From CAJBVG01 sp943372995 (GTDB taxonomy: Bacteria > Bacteroidota > Bacteroidia > Sphingobacteriales > Sphingobacteriaceae): a stretch of DNA of 64,000 bases. Shown one piece after another: positions 1 through 7,714 of the stretch (positions within the stretch are counted from its first letter, which is position 1; every line of letters starts with the position of its first letter). Below the pieces are notes generated by a model. That model was not told the DNA's origin. It ran no database searches and saw only the letters and a list, made by a program, of their open reading frames with translations. The stretch lies in contig CALSAQ010000009.1 of the NCBI GenBank assembly GCA_943372995.1, positions 18,164 to 82,163 of the forward strand. Reading direction: 5' to 3'. The translations under genes and the position numbers were made by a program.

Positions 1-370
1 ATAGTAGAGAACACAATTGAGTGCTCTTTCCTCCTGGGGCAGCACATAAATCTAGTGCTCTAATTGGCTCATCGAGATTTATGCATTGTTTAAGAGCTGT
101 TTCTAAAAACATAGACGAGGCTTCCTGAACATAATAATGCCCTGCGTGGAAATAGGGGTCGAAAGTAAAAGATGGCCTAGTTTCGAGGTAGTAAGAATGA
201 CTTGCCCATGACACAGGATTCTCATTAGTAAACAAAGAACTGCTTTGTTTACTGGGGTTATATCGAATTGATGTCGGACTGTCGGTTGATAAAGAATCCA
301 GTAATTGCTGGTATTCAGCCCCTAAATCAGCTTTTAACTGTGTTATAAATTCAATGGGAAAGCCTTGCAT
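1..370 (-). CDS. RsmB/NOP-family RNA (cytosine-5) methyltransferase, 5' part only
   Basis: The reverse strand reads from an ATG at 370 to the window edge without a stop, giving 123 residues of N-terminus. It begins MQGFPIEFITQLKADLGAEY and reaches the SAM-binding motif LCAAPGGKST about 15 residues before the edge, preceded by YYVQEASSMFLE. That order (short N-terminal helix, SIRYNP strand, then YVQE...S and CAAPGGK) is the pattern of the NOL1/NOP2/sun family of rRNA m5C methyltransferases, closest to the RsmF type. The family transfers methyl from SAM to a cytosine C5 in rRNA or tRNA. The two catalytic cysteines lie beyond the edge and cannot be checked. It is divergent from the protease at 466, with about 95 bp between. 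The target base is not known. Confidence 0.85.
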   Translation of the reverse strand, partial: MQGFPIEFITQLKADLGAEYQQLLDSLSTDSPTSIRYNPSKQSSSLFTNENPVSWASHSYYLETRPSFTFDPYFHAGHYYVQEASSMFLETALKQCINLDEPIRALDLCAAPGGKSTQLCSLL

Positions 371-465
371 GTCCAAAAATAACTAAAAACATTATATTAA
401 AATTATTACAAAGTATTTACACCAAAACTTTATTATAATTGTTCTATTGTAACAGATCAAAAAAT

Positions 466-2541
466 ATGTACAGAAATATCATGAAAATTGGCTTTGGATC
501 ATTCTTGTTGTTAGCAGCAACTACAACTGCTTTTTCATTTTGCAACAGCGGAGAGAAAAAAGAAATTGTGCCAGATGAAAAGCAAATAGAAGTATGCCGC
601 CAAGTAGTTGGTTTGGTGTCGAACTATAATTATAAAAAAGTAGAATTGAATGATTCTTTATCGAACGTTGTATACGACGCTTATCTTAAAAGTATTGATG
701 GAAGTAAAATATATTTCTTCGAAAACGAGGTGAACGAGTTTAATGCTTTTAGAAATAACTTTGATGAATATTTGAATGATGGTGATTTGATTCAGCCCTA
801 CAAAATGTTTAATATATACATGGATAGGTATTTGAACAGAATTAACTTTATTCTTACAAAGTTGCCAAATGAAAAATTCGAATTTACTGGCGAGGAAAGC
901 ATTTTGTTTGATAGAGAAAATAAATCGTGGTTTAAAACACAAGCTGAATCAGATGAATATTGGACAAACAGATTAAGATACGATTTACTGAATCTTAAAC
1001 TCACAGGTTCTGATGAAGCCAAATCAAAAGAAACTTTAAAAAAGAGATACGAGAATTTAATTTCACAAGCCGATAAAGTAAATAGCTACGATGCATTTCA
1101 GGCATTCATGTCGGCATATACAGAATCTGTAGATCCACATACTAATTATTTTAATCCGAGTAATGCGGCTAACTTCAATATTGATATGGCTCGTTCATTA
1201 GAAGGCATTGGAGCAACGCTAAGAATGGACAACGACTTTGTAACGGTGAATGCAATTACTCCAGGAGGGCCAGCTGATAAAAGTGGTTTAGTAAGTGTAG
1301 ATGATAAATTTTTAGCAGTAGCACAAGGAAAAGATGGAGAGTTTGTAGATGTTGTAGGTTGGAGATTAGATAATGCTATACAATTAATCCGTGGCGCTAA
1401 AGGGACTACAGTAAGACTAAAAGTAGTGTCAAAAGGTCAAGATGTATCGAACCCAAAAATTATTGAATTAGTTAGGGAGAAAATAATCTTACAAGATCAA
1501 TCGGCGAAAAAAGAAATTAGAGAAGTAAAGCAAAATGGAAAAACATACAAAGTAGGGATTATAGATATTCCAGCATTTTATATGGATTTCAAAGCCTATC
1601 AATCGGGCGATAAAAATTACAAATCGACCACTCGCGATGTTCGTTTAATTTTGGATTCTTTAAAAAGCGAAAATGTAGATGCAGTGATTGTCGATTTAAG
1701 AAGTAATGGTGGCGGCTCTTTGGTAGAAGCTATTGACCTTACAGGATTGTTTATTAAATCAGGACCAGTAGTACAAGTTAGAGATACTAGAAATAAAGTT
1801 GATATAGGTGAAGATAAAGATCCTAGTGTATATTGGGAAGGACCACTAACTGTAATGATTGATCGTTTTAGTGCATCGGCATCTGAAATATTTGCAGGAG
1901 CAATACAAGATTACGGAAGAGGATTAGTAGTGGGTACCCAAAGTTTTGGAAAAGGTACAGTTCAAAATGCAATTGATTTAGACCAAGTGATAGGAAGTTC
2001 AAGTAATAAAGTGGTAGGGAAAGAAAATACCTATGGTCAAATTAACTTAACAGTTGCAAAGTTCTACCGTATCACTGGTAGTAGCACTCAAAATAAAGGG
2101 GTTACCCCTGATATTAATTTCCCTATGATTTACCCTGCGGATAAATACGGTGAGAGTGCCGAGAAATCAGCATTACCTTGGGATGAAATTAAAAAGTCGA
2201 ACTATAAGCCTATTGCATTATTGAATACTTCTATAAAAACTCTTACAGAGAAACACGAGAAAAGAATGAAGTCTAACAAAGAATATCAATATATGTTAGA
2301 CGATATTAAAGTGCTTAAGGATAGAGAGAATGAAAAGCCAGTTGTGCTTAATGAAGAAAAGATGAAAAAAGAGCGTGATGATAACGACCAGAAAAACTTA
2401 ATTCGTGAAAACGATAGAAGAGTAGCAAGGGGATTATCACCACTTAAAAAAGGAGAAACTAAGCCTAAAGGTGAAAAACCGTACGATTTTGTTTTAGACG
2501 AAACCTGCGCGATTGTTGCCGATTGGTTATCTTTGAAATAG
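466..2541 (+). CDS. prc: Tail-specific (carboxy-terminal processing) protease, Prc/CtpA type, S41
   Basis: About 691 residues, close to the size of E. coli Prc. An N-terminal export segment (MKIGFGSFLLLAATTTAFSF followed by Cys) suggests periplasmic location, possibly a lipoprotein, although the lipobox is poor. A helical N-terminal domain is followed by a PDZ domain at roughly residues 245-330 (LEGIGATLRMDNDFVTV) and the S41 domain. The catalytic set can be placed by spacing against E. coli Prc: Ser471 in FSASASEIF, Asp482 in QDYGRG and Lys496 in FGKGTVQ, with the same 11 and 25 residue spacings as Ser452/Asp463/Lys477. The ATG at 466 is preferred. An in-frame TTG at 439 adds nine residues without signal character, and an ATG at 481 is also possible. 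A 7-bp periodic array starts at its stop codon. Confidence 0.93.
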   Translation: MYRNIMKIGFGSFLLLAATTTAFSFCNSGEKKEIVPDEKQIEVCRQVVGLVSNYNYKKVELNDSLSNVVYDAYLKSIDGSKIYFFENEVNEFNAFRNNFDEYLNDGDLIQPYKMFNIYMDRYLNRINFILTKLPNEKFEFTGEESILFDRENKSWFKTQAESDEYWTNRLRYDLLNLKLTGSDEAKSKETLKKRYENLISQADKVNSYDAFQAFMSAYTESVDPHTNYFNPSNAANFNIDMARSLEGIGATLRMDNDFVTVNAITPGGPADKSGLVSVDDKFLAVAQGKDGEFVDVVGWRLDNAIQLIRGAKGTTVRLKVVSKGQDVSNPKIIELVREKIILQDQSAKKEIREVKQNGKTYKVGIIDIPAFYMDFKAYQSGDKNYKSTTRDVRLILDSLKSENVDAVIVDLRSNGGGSLVEAIDLTGLFIKSGPVVQVRDTRNKVDIGEDKDPSVYWEGPLTVMIDRFSASASEIFAGAIQDYGRGLVVGTQSFGKGTVQNAIDLDQVIGSSSNKVVGKENTYGQINLTVAKFYRITGSSTQNKGVTPDINFPMIYPADKYGESAEKSALPWDEIKKSNYKPIALLNTSIKTLTEKHEKRMKSNKEYQYMLDDIKVLKDRENEKPVVLNEEKMKKERDDNDQKNLIRENDRRVARGLSPLKKGETKPKGEKPYDFVLDETCAIVADWLSLK

Positions 2542-2567
2542 TATAGAGTATCGGGTGCAGAGTGTTG
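2540..2567. repeat. Short 7-bp periodic array at the prc stop codon
   Basis: Four degenerate heptamers in phase: agtatag, agtatcg, ggtgcag, agtgttg. Positions 2, 3 and 7 of the unit are invariant (g, t, g). The array begins inside the stop codon of the protease gene and fills most of the 42-bp gap to the next gene. It resembles the other 7/8-bp arrays in this window in period and placement but not in sequence. Confidence 0.5.
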
Positions 2568-2583
2568 CATTCCATGATATTTA

Positions 2584-3012
2584 ATGTATAAAAAGATGAA
2601 AACTTCCTTCAAAATCACATCAATTGTTGTAGGGCTAGTAATGTCCTTACTAGCAATTTCCTTGTTTGCAAAAGGAATACTTATTGCAATGGCAGAATAT
2701 GGTGTCCCGCAAGAAGTAATAAGTTCTCCTTATTACCAAGATGCCATTTCATGGGTTTACATCCATATGGCAGTTATAGGTGCCCTTATTTTTATTATGG
2801 GTTATGCAGTTACAGAAACACAAAAACAAAAATGGGTCGCTCTGTCTTTGAGCTTAATTTTAGCAATGTATACTTATATCGATTTTGTACACTCAGATTC
2901 AGCTTTAGGAAATGCATTGTATAAAGGTCCATCATCTTTGGCTCCAGCGGTAATTAGCTTATTAATGACACTTGCTTTTATTCGTCTAACAATTAAATTA
3001 TTTAGAGAATAA
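2584..3012 (+). CDS. Small integral membrane protein of unknown function
   Basis: 142 residues with four hydrophobic stretches at roughly 10-33, 56-74, 82-102 and 118-138, so probably a four-helix inner-membrane protein. A polar segment with YGVPQEVISSPYYQDAISW lies between the first two helices. It is not recognised as a named family. It sits 42 bp downstream of the protease and 5 bp upstream of the HEAT-repeat gene on the same strand, so it is probably cotranscribed at least with the latter. An alternative start is the ATG at 2596 (MKTSFKITS), which would give a more typical first membrane helix. Confidence 0.75.
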   Translation: MYKKMKTSFKITSIVVGLVMSLLAISLFAKGILIAMAEYGVPQEVISSPYYQDAISWVYIHMAVIGALIFIMGYAVTETQKQKWVALSLSLILAMYTYIDFVHSDSALGNALYKGPSSLAPAVISLLMTLAFIRLTIKLFRE

Positions 3013-3017
3013 TTCAG

Positions 3018-3536
3018 ATGGATTTAAAGGAGTTTTTTAATGATAAAAATGTTAAACCCAAACAGAAAACAGAGGAGTTGTCGACGTGGTTATTAAACTC
3101 TCTGATTTCTGTAAATGATTTGATAACGTTTGCCAAATCTCAAAAAGACCCAATTAAAGCTACGTGTATAGAAGCTTTTGAATATGCTACAAAAAACAAA
3201 CCCGAATTGACCAGTAAAGAACTTTTCTTGTTTGCCATAGAAGGTTTATATAATAAAGCTCCCCGCATAAAATGGGAGAGTGCTAAAGTTATTGGAAACA
3301 CAGCAAGTTTATTCCCTATGCTATTAGAACAAGCAATTAACGGCTTGCTAAAAAACTCAGAACACGAAGGCACTGTTGTGCGTTGGAGTTCTGCATTTGC
3401 ATTGGGAGAAATCTATAAACTCAACTCCAAATTCAATAAAGACTTAGCTACAATTTTCGATGGAATTATAGAACGAGAAGAAAAAAATAGCATCAAAAAA
3501 ATATTTTTAGATGCTATTAACAAAACGAAGGAGTAA
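3018..3536 (+). CDS. HEAT-repeat protein
   Basis: 172 residues, soluble, no signal peptide. The body is alpha-helical with HEAT-like repeats: APRIKWESAKVIGNTASLFP and TVVRWSSAFALGEIYKL carry the usual proline/arginine turn followed by an amphipathic helix with alternating small residues. Such proteins are scaffolds or adaptors without catalytic activity. It starts 5 bp after the preceding membrane protein gene, which suggests a shared transcript, and converges on the cytochrome/monooxygenase gene with one base between the two stop codons. The specific partner is unknown. Confidence 0.75.
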   Translation: MDLKEFFNDKNVKPKQKTEELSTWLLNSLISVNDLITFAKSQKDPIKATCIEAFEYATKNKPELTSKELFLFAIEGLYNKAPRIKWESAKVIGNTASLFPMLLEQAINGLLKNSEHEGTVVRWSSAFALGEIYKLNSKFNKDLATIFDGIIEREEKNSIKKIFLDAINKTKE

Positions 3537-3547
3537 ATTATCGTTTT
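3522..3547. terminator. Weak shared hairpin between convergent genes
   Basis: AAAACGA (3522-3528) pairs with TCGTTTT (3541-3547) around a 12-base loop containing both stop codons. The stem is short and AT-rich and there is no long T-run, so its use as a terminator is only a suggestion. Confidence 0.3.
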
Positions 3548-5067
3548 ACAATTATCTTTTCAAAACTTTTACTTTTTGATGTTTCTATTTCAATAAAGTA
3601 CATTCCTTCAGAGAGCATAGAGACATCAATGCTAAATTCATTTTTATATTCAGCAACTAGTCTGCCATCTAATAAATAAATCTTTGCGTTTTTTACTGGA
3701 TCAGTTGATGAAATGGTTATGATGTCTGATGCAGGATTAGGATAAACTGAAGTTAATGAAGGTTTCTCATGTGCAATCCCTGTTGTAAGTATTGTACTAT
3801 CTAAAATGATATTTTCATCACCAGCCTGGTAATCTGTATATGCTATAAATGCAACCATCATTTCATCTTTAGTATTCTCGCCTGCCGACACAGTTATAGG
3901 TGGATTGCTTGGGTTGTGTGGATTGTTGCTGGTATTATCATAAACAGCCCTACCATGTATAAAAGATTGCTTAGGGATTTTAATTAGTTTCTGATAAGTG
4001 TAAAATCCTTGCCAATGAAAATCCCAATCGGGTATGCGAATTAATTTTGTTGTGTCTGTGCCTTTAGTAGAAAAAATAGTGTATGATTTTCCAATTAAAT
4101 GCATGTGTGGAAATACACCTACAAGAGAAATATCTTGAGAATTACTGCTAATGGTTCTTTGTCCAAATTCCTTAACTGTATTTGCAGGTATAATAAGAGC
4201 GGGTTGTAATAATACAGGAGGGAAATGAAATAAAGGCAATTCCATTTTTACTTCTCTCACTGGCGTACTCGATGTGTATTTAAAATTGATTGTAGTACTA
4301 TCTGATTTAGCATTACTATTTGGTGCATAATGAATCTCTAATACTAAATCGGTACCAGCTGGTAGTTGATATCCCATATTATCTGGCAAATAAAATATAC
4401 CTGCTCCTGGTGTCCATAATCCAATCAATTTTGCATTCGGACTCTCTGCCCCAGTGCCATTACTTTCGTATCCTGGACCAGGGTCTAAGCTATCGAGATT
4501 TCTTGAAACTGTACTTGGATCATGATATAAAATAATGTGATGCACAATTGCTGCATTGCTCGGAATAAATTCTACTGCATTTAAATATTGCAAAGAGTTA
4601 TGTTTTGTTGGCATTACAAACGTACGATAATCGTCTACCGTTTTTTGTACAGTATATTTTGGTGAGATTACTGTTTGATCTATTCTGTTTAATTGTGATC
4701 CTATTTTTATCGTAGGTGGTATTGGTGATACACCTGTTCCTAATGGAGTGCCATTATCTACCCACTCAGCAATTAAATTAACCTGTTCGTCGCTAAGTCT
4801 ACGCTCCCCAATAAAATGTCGGTAGCTCGGGTCTGGCTTCCAAGGTGGCATGTGCCTGTCTTGAGTATGTGATTTTATACTTGTTGCTCTATCTTTCGCA
4901 TCATCATAACTCATTAAAGAAAATGGACCAATTCCTCCTTCATGATGACAATTGGCACAATTATTATAGATAATTTGTCCGACTCCTCCATTCCAAGTTG
5001 CATCTTGTGAAAATGAAGGTTTGCAAATGTTCATAAATAAGAGTAGGCTGATGAATAGGTGTTTCAT
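3538..5067 (-). CDS. Secreted cytochrome c / copper type II monooxygenase fusion with T9SS sorting domain
   Basis: 509 residues. Signal peptide (1-21, cleaved after SFSQ); cytochrome c module with haem site CANCH at 37-41 and a likely distal Met in HMPPW (Met73); then a region like the catalytic core of peptidylglycine hydroxylating monooxygenase and dopamine beta-monooxygenase. All copper ligand positions of that family can be matched in order: His176-His177 (VHHIILY), His246 (EIHY), His321/His323 (HMHLIGK) and Met403 or Met404 (DEMM). The last 75 residues are a type A T9SS sorting domain (SVYPNPASD...). The protein is therefore expected outside the cell or on its surface. Family members hydroxylate a C-H bond using one-electron donors; here the attached haem may be the donor, which is inference. 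Substrate unknown. No other redox gene is adjacent. Confidence 0.85.
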   Translation of the reverse strand: MKHLFISLLLFMNICKPSFSQDATWNGGVGQIIYNNCANCHHEGGIGPFSLMSYDDAKDRATSIKSHTQDRHMPPWKPDPSYRHFIGERRLSDEQVNLIAEWVDNGTPLGTGVSPIPPTIKIGSQLNRIDQTVISPKYTVQKTVDDYRTFVMPTKHNSLQYLNAVEFIPSNAAIVHHIILYHDPSTVSRNLDSLDPGPGYESNGTGAESPNAKLIGLWTPGAGIFYLPDNMGYQLPAGTDLVLEIHYAPNSNAKSDSTTINFKYTSSTPVREVKMELPLFHFPPVLLQPALIIPANTVKEFGQRTISSNSQDISLVGVFPHMHLIGKSYTIFSTKGTDTTKLIRIPDWDFHWQGFYTYQKLIKIPKQSFIHGRAVYDNTSNNPHNPSNPPITVSAGENTKDEMMVAFIAYTDYQAGDENIILDSTILTTGIAHEKPSLTSVYPNPASDIITISSTDPVKNAKIYLLDGRLVAEYKNEFSIDVSMLSEGMYFIEIETSKSKSFEKIIVKR

Positions 5068-5190
5068 TGGGTTAGGTTTATTAAAAGAATAAATATAGTA
5101 AATATTTGGAAATGAATAGTATGCAAATTGTTTTATAAATTAAGGGATAGAGCGGTATTTAAATGTCAACATTAAAAAAAATATATTAGA

Positions 5191-6525
5191 ATGAAAAGAT
5201 TAGTATTGATAGGGTTACTTATAGCAGCAGGTCATGTATCATTGGCCCAAAAATTTTGGTTATTAACCTACTCCTTCCCTGGAAATGAAAAAAATTCTAT
5301 TGCTTTAATTGATGATAATACTCTAGTGGTTGGGCTAGAAAAGGCAGTAATTGCTACATACGATGCTGGTGTAACCTGGGATACTGTACTTAATACAGAA
5401 AGTATAACAACACTTTATTATTCAAAGTCGGGAAGATTGTTTGTAGGAGGTAAATCTAAAGTGATTTATTCTAATGATTTGAAAAATTGGGATTCTGTTT
5501 CAATAAATACTGAGACTTTAATTCTGCAATTTGAAGAAGTAGATGATATGGTTTTCTTTAATACTGGCGGCCAATTTGGGTTAGATGGTTATAAAGGAGA
5601 TGGTGTATTTAAGAGTATCAATAATGGGGCATCATGGTCTTCAATAAATTCAGGATTAGGAAATATGCTTTCAACACAATTTATTAAAGCAGATAAATAC
5701 GGTAGATTATTAGTAGGTGTTGTAGATAATGAAGTAAGTAATAATACAGGGTTGTATATGCTTCCCAAGGGTGGCACTACTTGGCAAAAAATAAGTTTAA
5801 TAGTTGATGGAAAAAATAATATTAATACCCAGGAGGCAAGAGTATCTTATTTTACTGGGATAAATAATGTAGGTACAGATTCTGTATTAATTTCTTTTGA
5901 TGGAGTAGTGGGTAGCGTAGGTGTGACTATGAACCTAACCAAGCATGTCGACGATTTGTTAAACACAAGTTACTGGAACCAAAAATTTGTGCACAAAATT
6001 AATTTATGGTGGGCCGATCGTTTAATGAATGGGGTACATATTGCTAAAAATAACGATTGGTATAGTTCGATATCAGGTTCAGTTAATTATGGCGGGTCTT
6101 TATTTTCTACTAATCAAGGAGGGAATTGGTATAAACATACCCAAGGTGTAGGAACCGATAACGCTGGTAGAATGAACTATCAACGTTTTGTAGAAGATAG
6201 TAAAGGGAAGGTGTACATGATACAACATAACGATTTCAGAATTTACTGGGCGGATACTAGTTTACATACTGGAATAAATGAACCTGAGAAGTCTATTCAA
6301 TTAAACTTATTCCCTAATCCTACTGGAACAGGAGAGTCCGCTTTTATCCAATTTGAAAACAACAAGACCAGAATAATTAGAGTATACAACATGTTATCGG
6401 AATTGGTATACGAAGAGAACACAATAGAAACTAAAGTAGAATTAAAAACACCTCCAACAGGAATGTATATTATTCATGTTTTTGAAAACAATAAAAGCAA
6501 AACAATAAAGTGGATGGTGGAATAA
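5191..6525 (+). CDS. Secreted beta-propeller-like protein with T9SS type A sorting domain
   Basis: 444 residues. The signal peptide is MKRLVLIGLLIAAGHVSLAQ. The body carries BNR/sialidase-like blade motifs in which a serine or asparagine turn precedes W (YDAGVTWDTV, INNGASWSSI, TNQGGNWYKH), typical of surface propellers of the photosystem-stability-factor or sialidase-like fold. The C-terminal 80 residues (LNLFPNPTGTGESAFIQ ... GMYIIHVFENNKSKTIKWMV) form a type A T9SS sorting domain. No sialidase Arg triad can be assigned, so an enzymatic role is not claimed. It is an isolated transcription unit convergent with the metallohydrolase gene, and the stop codons are three bases apart. Confidence 0.8.
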   Translation: MKRLVLIGLLIAAGHVSLAQKFWLLTYSFPGNEKNSIALIDDNTLVVGLEKAVIATYDAGVTWDTVLNTESITTLYYSKSGRLFVGGKSKVIYSNDLKNWDSVSINTETLILQFEEVDDMVFFNTGGQFGLDGYKGDGVFKSINNGASWSSINSGLGNMLSTQFIKADKYGRLLVGVVDNEVSNNTGLYMLPKGGTTWQKISLIVDGKNNINTQEARVSYFTGINNVGTDSVLISFDGVVGSVGVTMNLTKHVDDLLNTSYWNQKFVHKINLWWADRLMNGVHIAKNNDWYSSISGSVNYGGSLFSTNQGGNWYKHTQGVGTDNAGRMNYQRFVEDSKGKVYMIQHNDFRIYWADTSLHTGINEPEKSIQLNLFPNPTGTGESAFIQFENNKTRIIRVYNMLSELVYEENTIETKVELKTPPTGMYIIHVFENNKSKTIKWMVE

Positions 6526-6541
6526 TTTTTATTTCCACCAT
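6514..6541. terminator. Shared hairpin at convergent gene ends
   Basis: ATGGTGGAA (6514-6522) and TTCCACCAT (6533-6541) form a perfect 9-bp stem. The 10-base loop holds parts of both stop codons. On the plus strand a six-T run follows after gtcc. It is likely a bidirectional terminator built from the last codons of both genes. Confidence 0.5.
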
Positions 6542-7620
6542 GTCCTTTTTGGAATATTTTTATCGAGTGTAACCGTTTCGCCAATCATAGGGGTTGTAAT
6601 TTCTATATTCATTTTATTGGCTGCGCTGGTTACTAATTCAATGGGCTCCGACCAAGTGTGTAGTGCCAATGTGAATTTCCCCCAATGTACAGGCAGTAAT
6701 ATTTTTGTATTTAAATCAGAAGCAGCTTGCGCGACTTCATTTGGGAGCATGTGAATATATCCCCATGCTGGATTGTACTGGCCGCATTCTAACATGCTTA
6801 AATCAAAAGGACCATATTGCGCTCCAATTTTTTTAAAGTGATCGTCGTAACCACTGTCGCCTCCTAGGTAAACGTTTTTATTTTTTGTTTTTAAAACGAA
6901 CGATGACCAAAGTGTTTGATTTCTTTTAAACCCTCTTCCAGAAAAATGTCTTGCTGGGCAAGCGGTGAGTTTCATGCTATCGCTAATCTGTACAGATTCT
7001 TCCCAGTCGAGTTCTGTTATCATTGTAGGTGCAATGCCCCAATATTCAAGATGAGAACCTACACCCAATGAAGTATAAATGTGTTTTACTTTATCCTTTA
7101 ATTCAACAATCGTTTTATAATCTAAATGGTCGTAATGGTCGTGAGTAATTAACAAATAATCTATTTCAGGTAGATCGTTCAATGAATATGGATGTTCAAT
7201 CGGATATGATTTACCAAAGAAACTTACTGGAGATGCATTCCCAACAATTACCGGATCAACGAGTATGGTTTTATGGTCTACTTGAATTAGGTAGGTAGAA
7301 TGACCAAGCCATGTAATATTAAAATCGTTAGTGTCTATTCCATCGAATGATAATTTTTGTGATGGGAGAACTCGATCTGGTGAAGTAGGCCCTTTTTTGA
7401 AATACATCTTTAAAATCTTCCAGAAATTATAACCTTCTCCAAAATTCGGTGTGTGGTGAATGTTTTGAAAAGCTCCGTCGCGATAGTTTTTAGATTTTTT
7501 TATTCGCTCTAGACGGGCGCCATTTGGGTTCTTCCCGAAGGGGGCTTGTTGCATAAAAAGTAGTGTTGCAATAACGAGTACTGCAATGGTAATGAGAAGG
7601 ATGTAGAGCATTTTTGTCAT
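6529..7620 (-). CDS. MBL-fold metallohydrolase, NAPE-PLD-like
   Basis: 363 residues with one N-terminal membrane segment (MLYILLITIAVLVIATLLFM) that probably anchors it. The metallo-beta-lactamase fold shows the metal motif THDHYDHLD, a later HF in ARHFSGRG, GGDSGYDDHF and the terminal PVHWGKFTL histidine. The N-terminal KNPNGARLERI..FQN and the GLGHSTYLIQVD-type strand (ITWLGHSTYLIQV) place it with the N-acylphosphatidylethanolamine phospholipase D-like branch rather than with the beta-lactamases or glyoxalase II. Family members cleave phosphodiester bonds in lipids; the bacterial substrate is unproven. A 32-bp inverted repeat ends nine bases upstream of its ATG, so ribosome access may depend on that structure. 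Confidence 0.85.
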   Translation of the reverse strand: MTKMLYILLITIAVLVIATLLFMQQAPFGKNPNGARLERIKKSKNYRDGAFQNIHHTPNFGEGYNFWKILKMYFKKGPTSPDRVLPSQKLSFDGIDTNDFNITWLGHSTYLIQVDHKTILVDPVIVGNASPVSFFGKSYPIEHPYSLNDLPEIDYLLITHDHYDHLDYKTIVELKDKVKHIYTSLGVGSHLEYWGIAPTMITELDWEESVQISDSMKLTACPARHFSGRGFKRNQTLWSSFVLKTKNKNVYLGGDSGYDDHFKKIGAQYGPFDLSMLECGQYNPAWGYIHMLPNEVAQAASDLNTKILLPVHWGKFTLALHTWSEPIELVTSAANKMNIEITTPMIGETVTLDKNIPKRTWWK

Positions 7621-7629
7621 TTTTTTTGG

Positions 7630-7703
7630 GTAATGAGTAATGGGTAGTGAGTAATGAGTAATGAGAAATTTTTACTCATTACTCACTACCCATTACTCAT
7701 TAC
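7630..7703. repeat. Perfect 32-bp inverted repeat built of heptamers
   Basis: The arm at 7630-7661 is the exact reverse complement of 7672-7703, with a 10-base loop at 7662-7671. Each arm is itself a heptamer array with units gtaatga, gtaatgg, gtagtga, gtaatga. In transcripts from the upstream E1 gene (minus strand) it would form a very stable stem ending nine bases before the AUG of the metallohydrolase. It lacks the GC-rich stem and immediate T-tract of a classical terminator. It could act as a terminator, processing site or translational block. Confidence 0.9.
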
Positions 7704-7714
7704 AATTATAAAAG

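Noticed and set aside
3486..3518. A perfect 9-bp inverted repeat (aatagcatc / gatgctatt) in the 3' end of the HEAT-repeat gene, with an AT palindrome inside.
   Set aside because: It lies wholly in coding sequence that makes sense as an amphipathic helix, and no T-run follows; chance in AT-rich DNA is likely.
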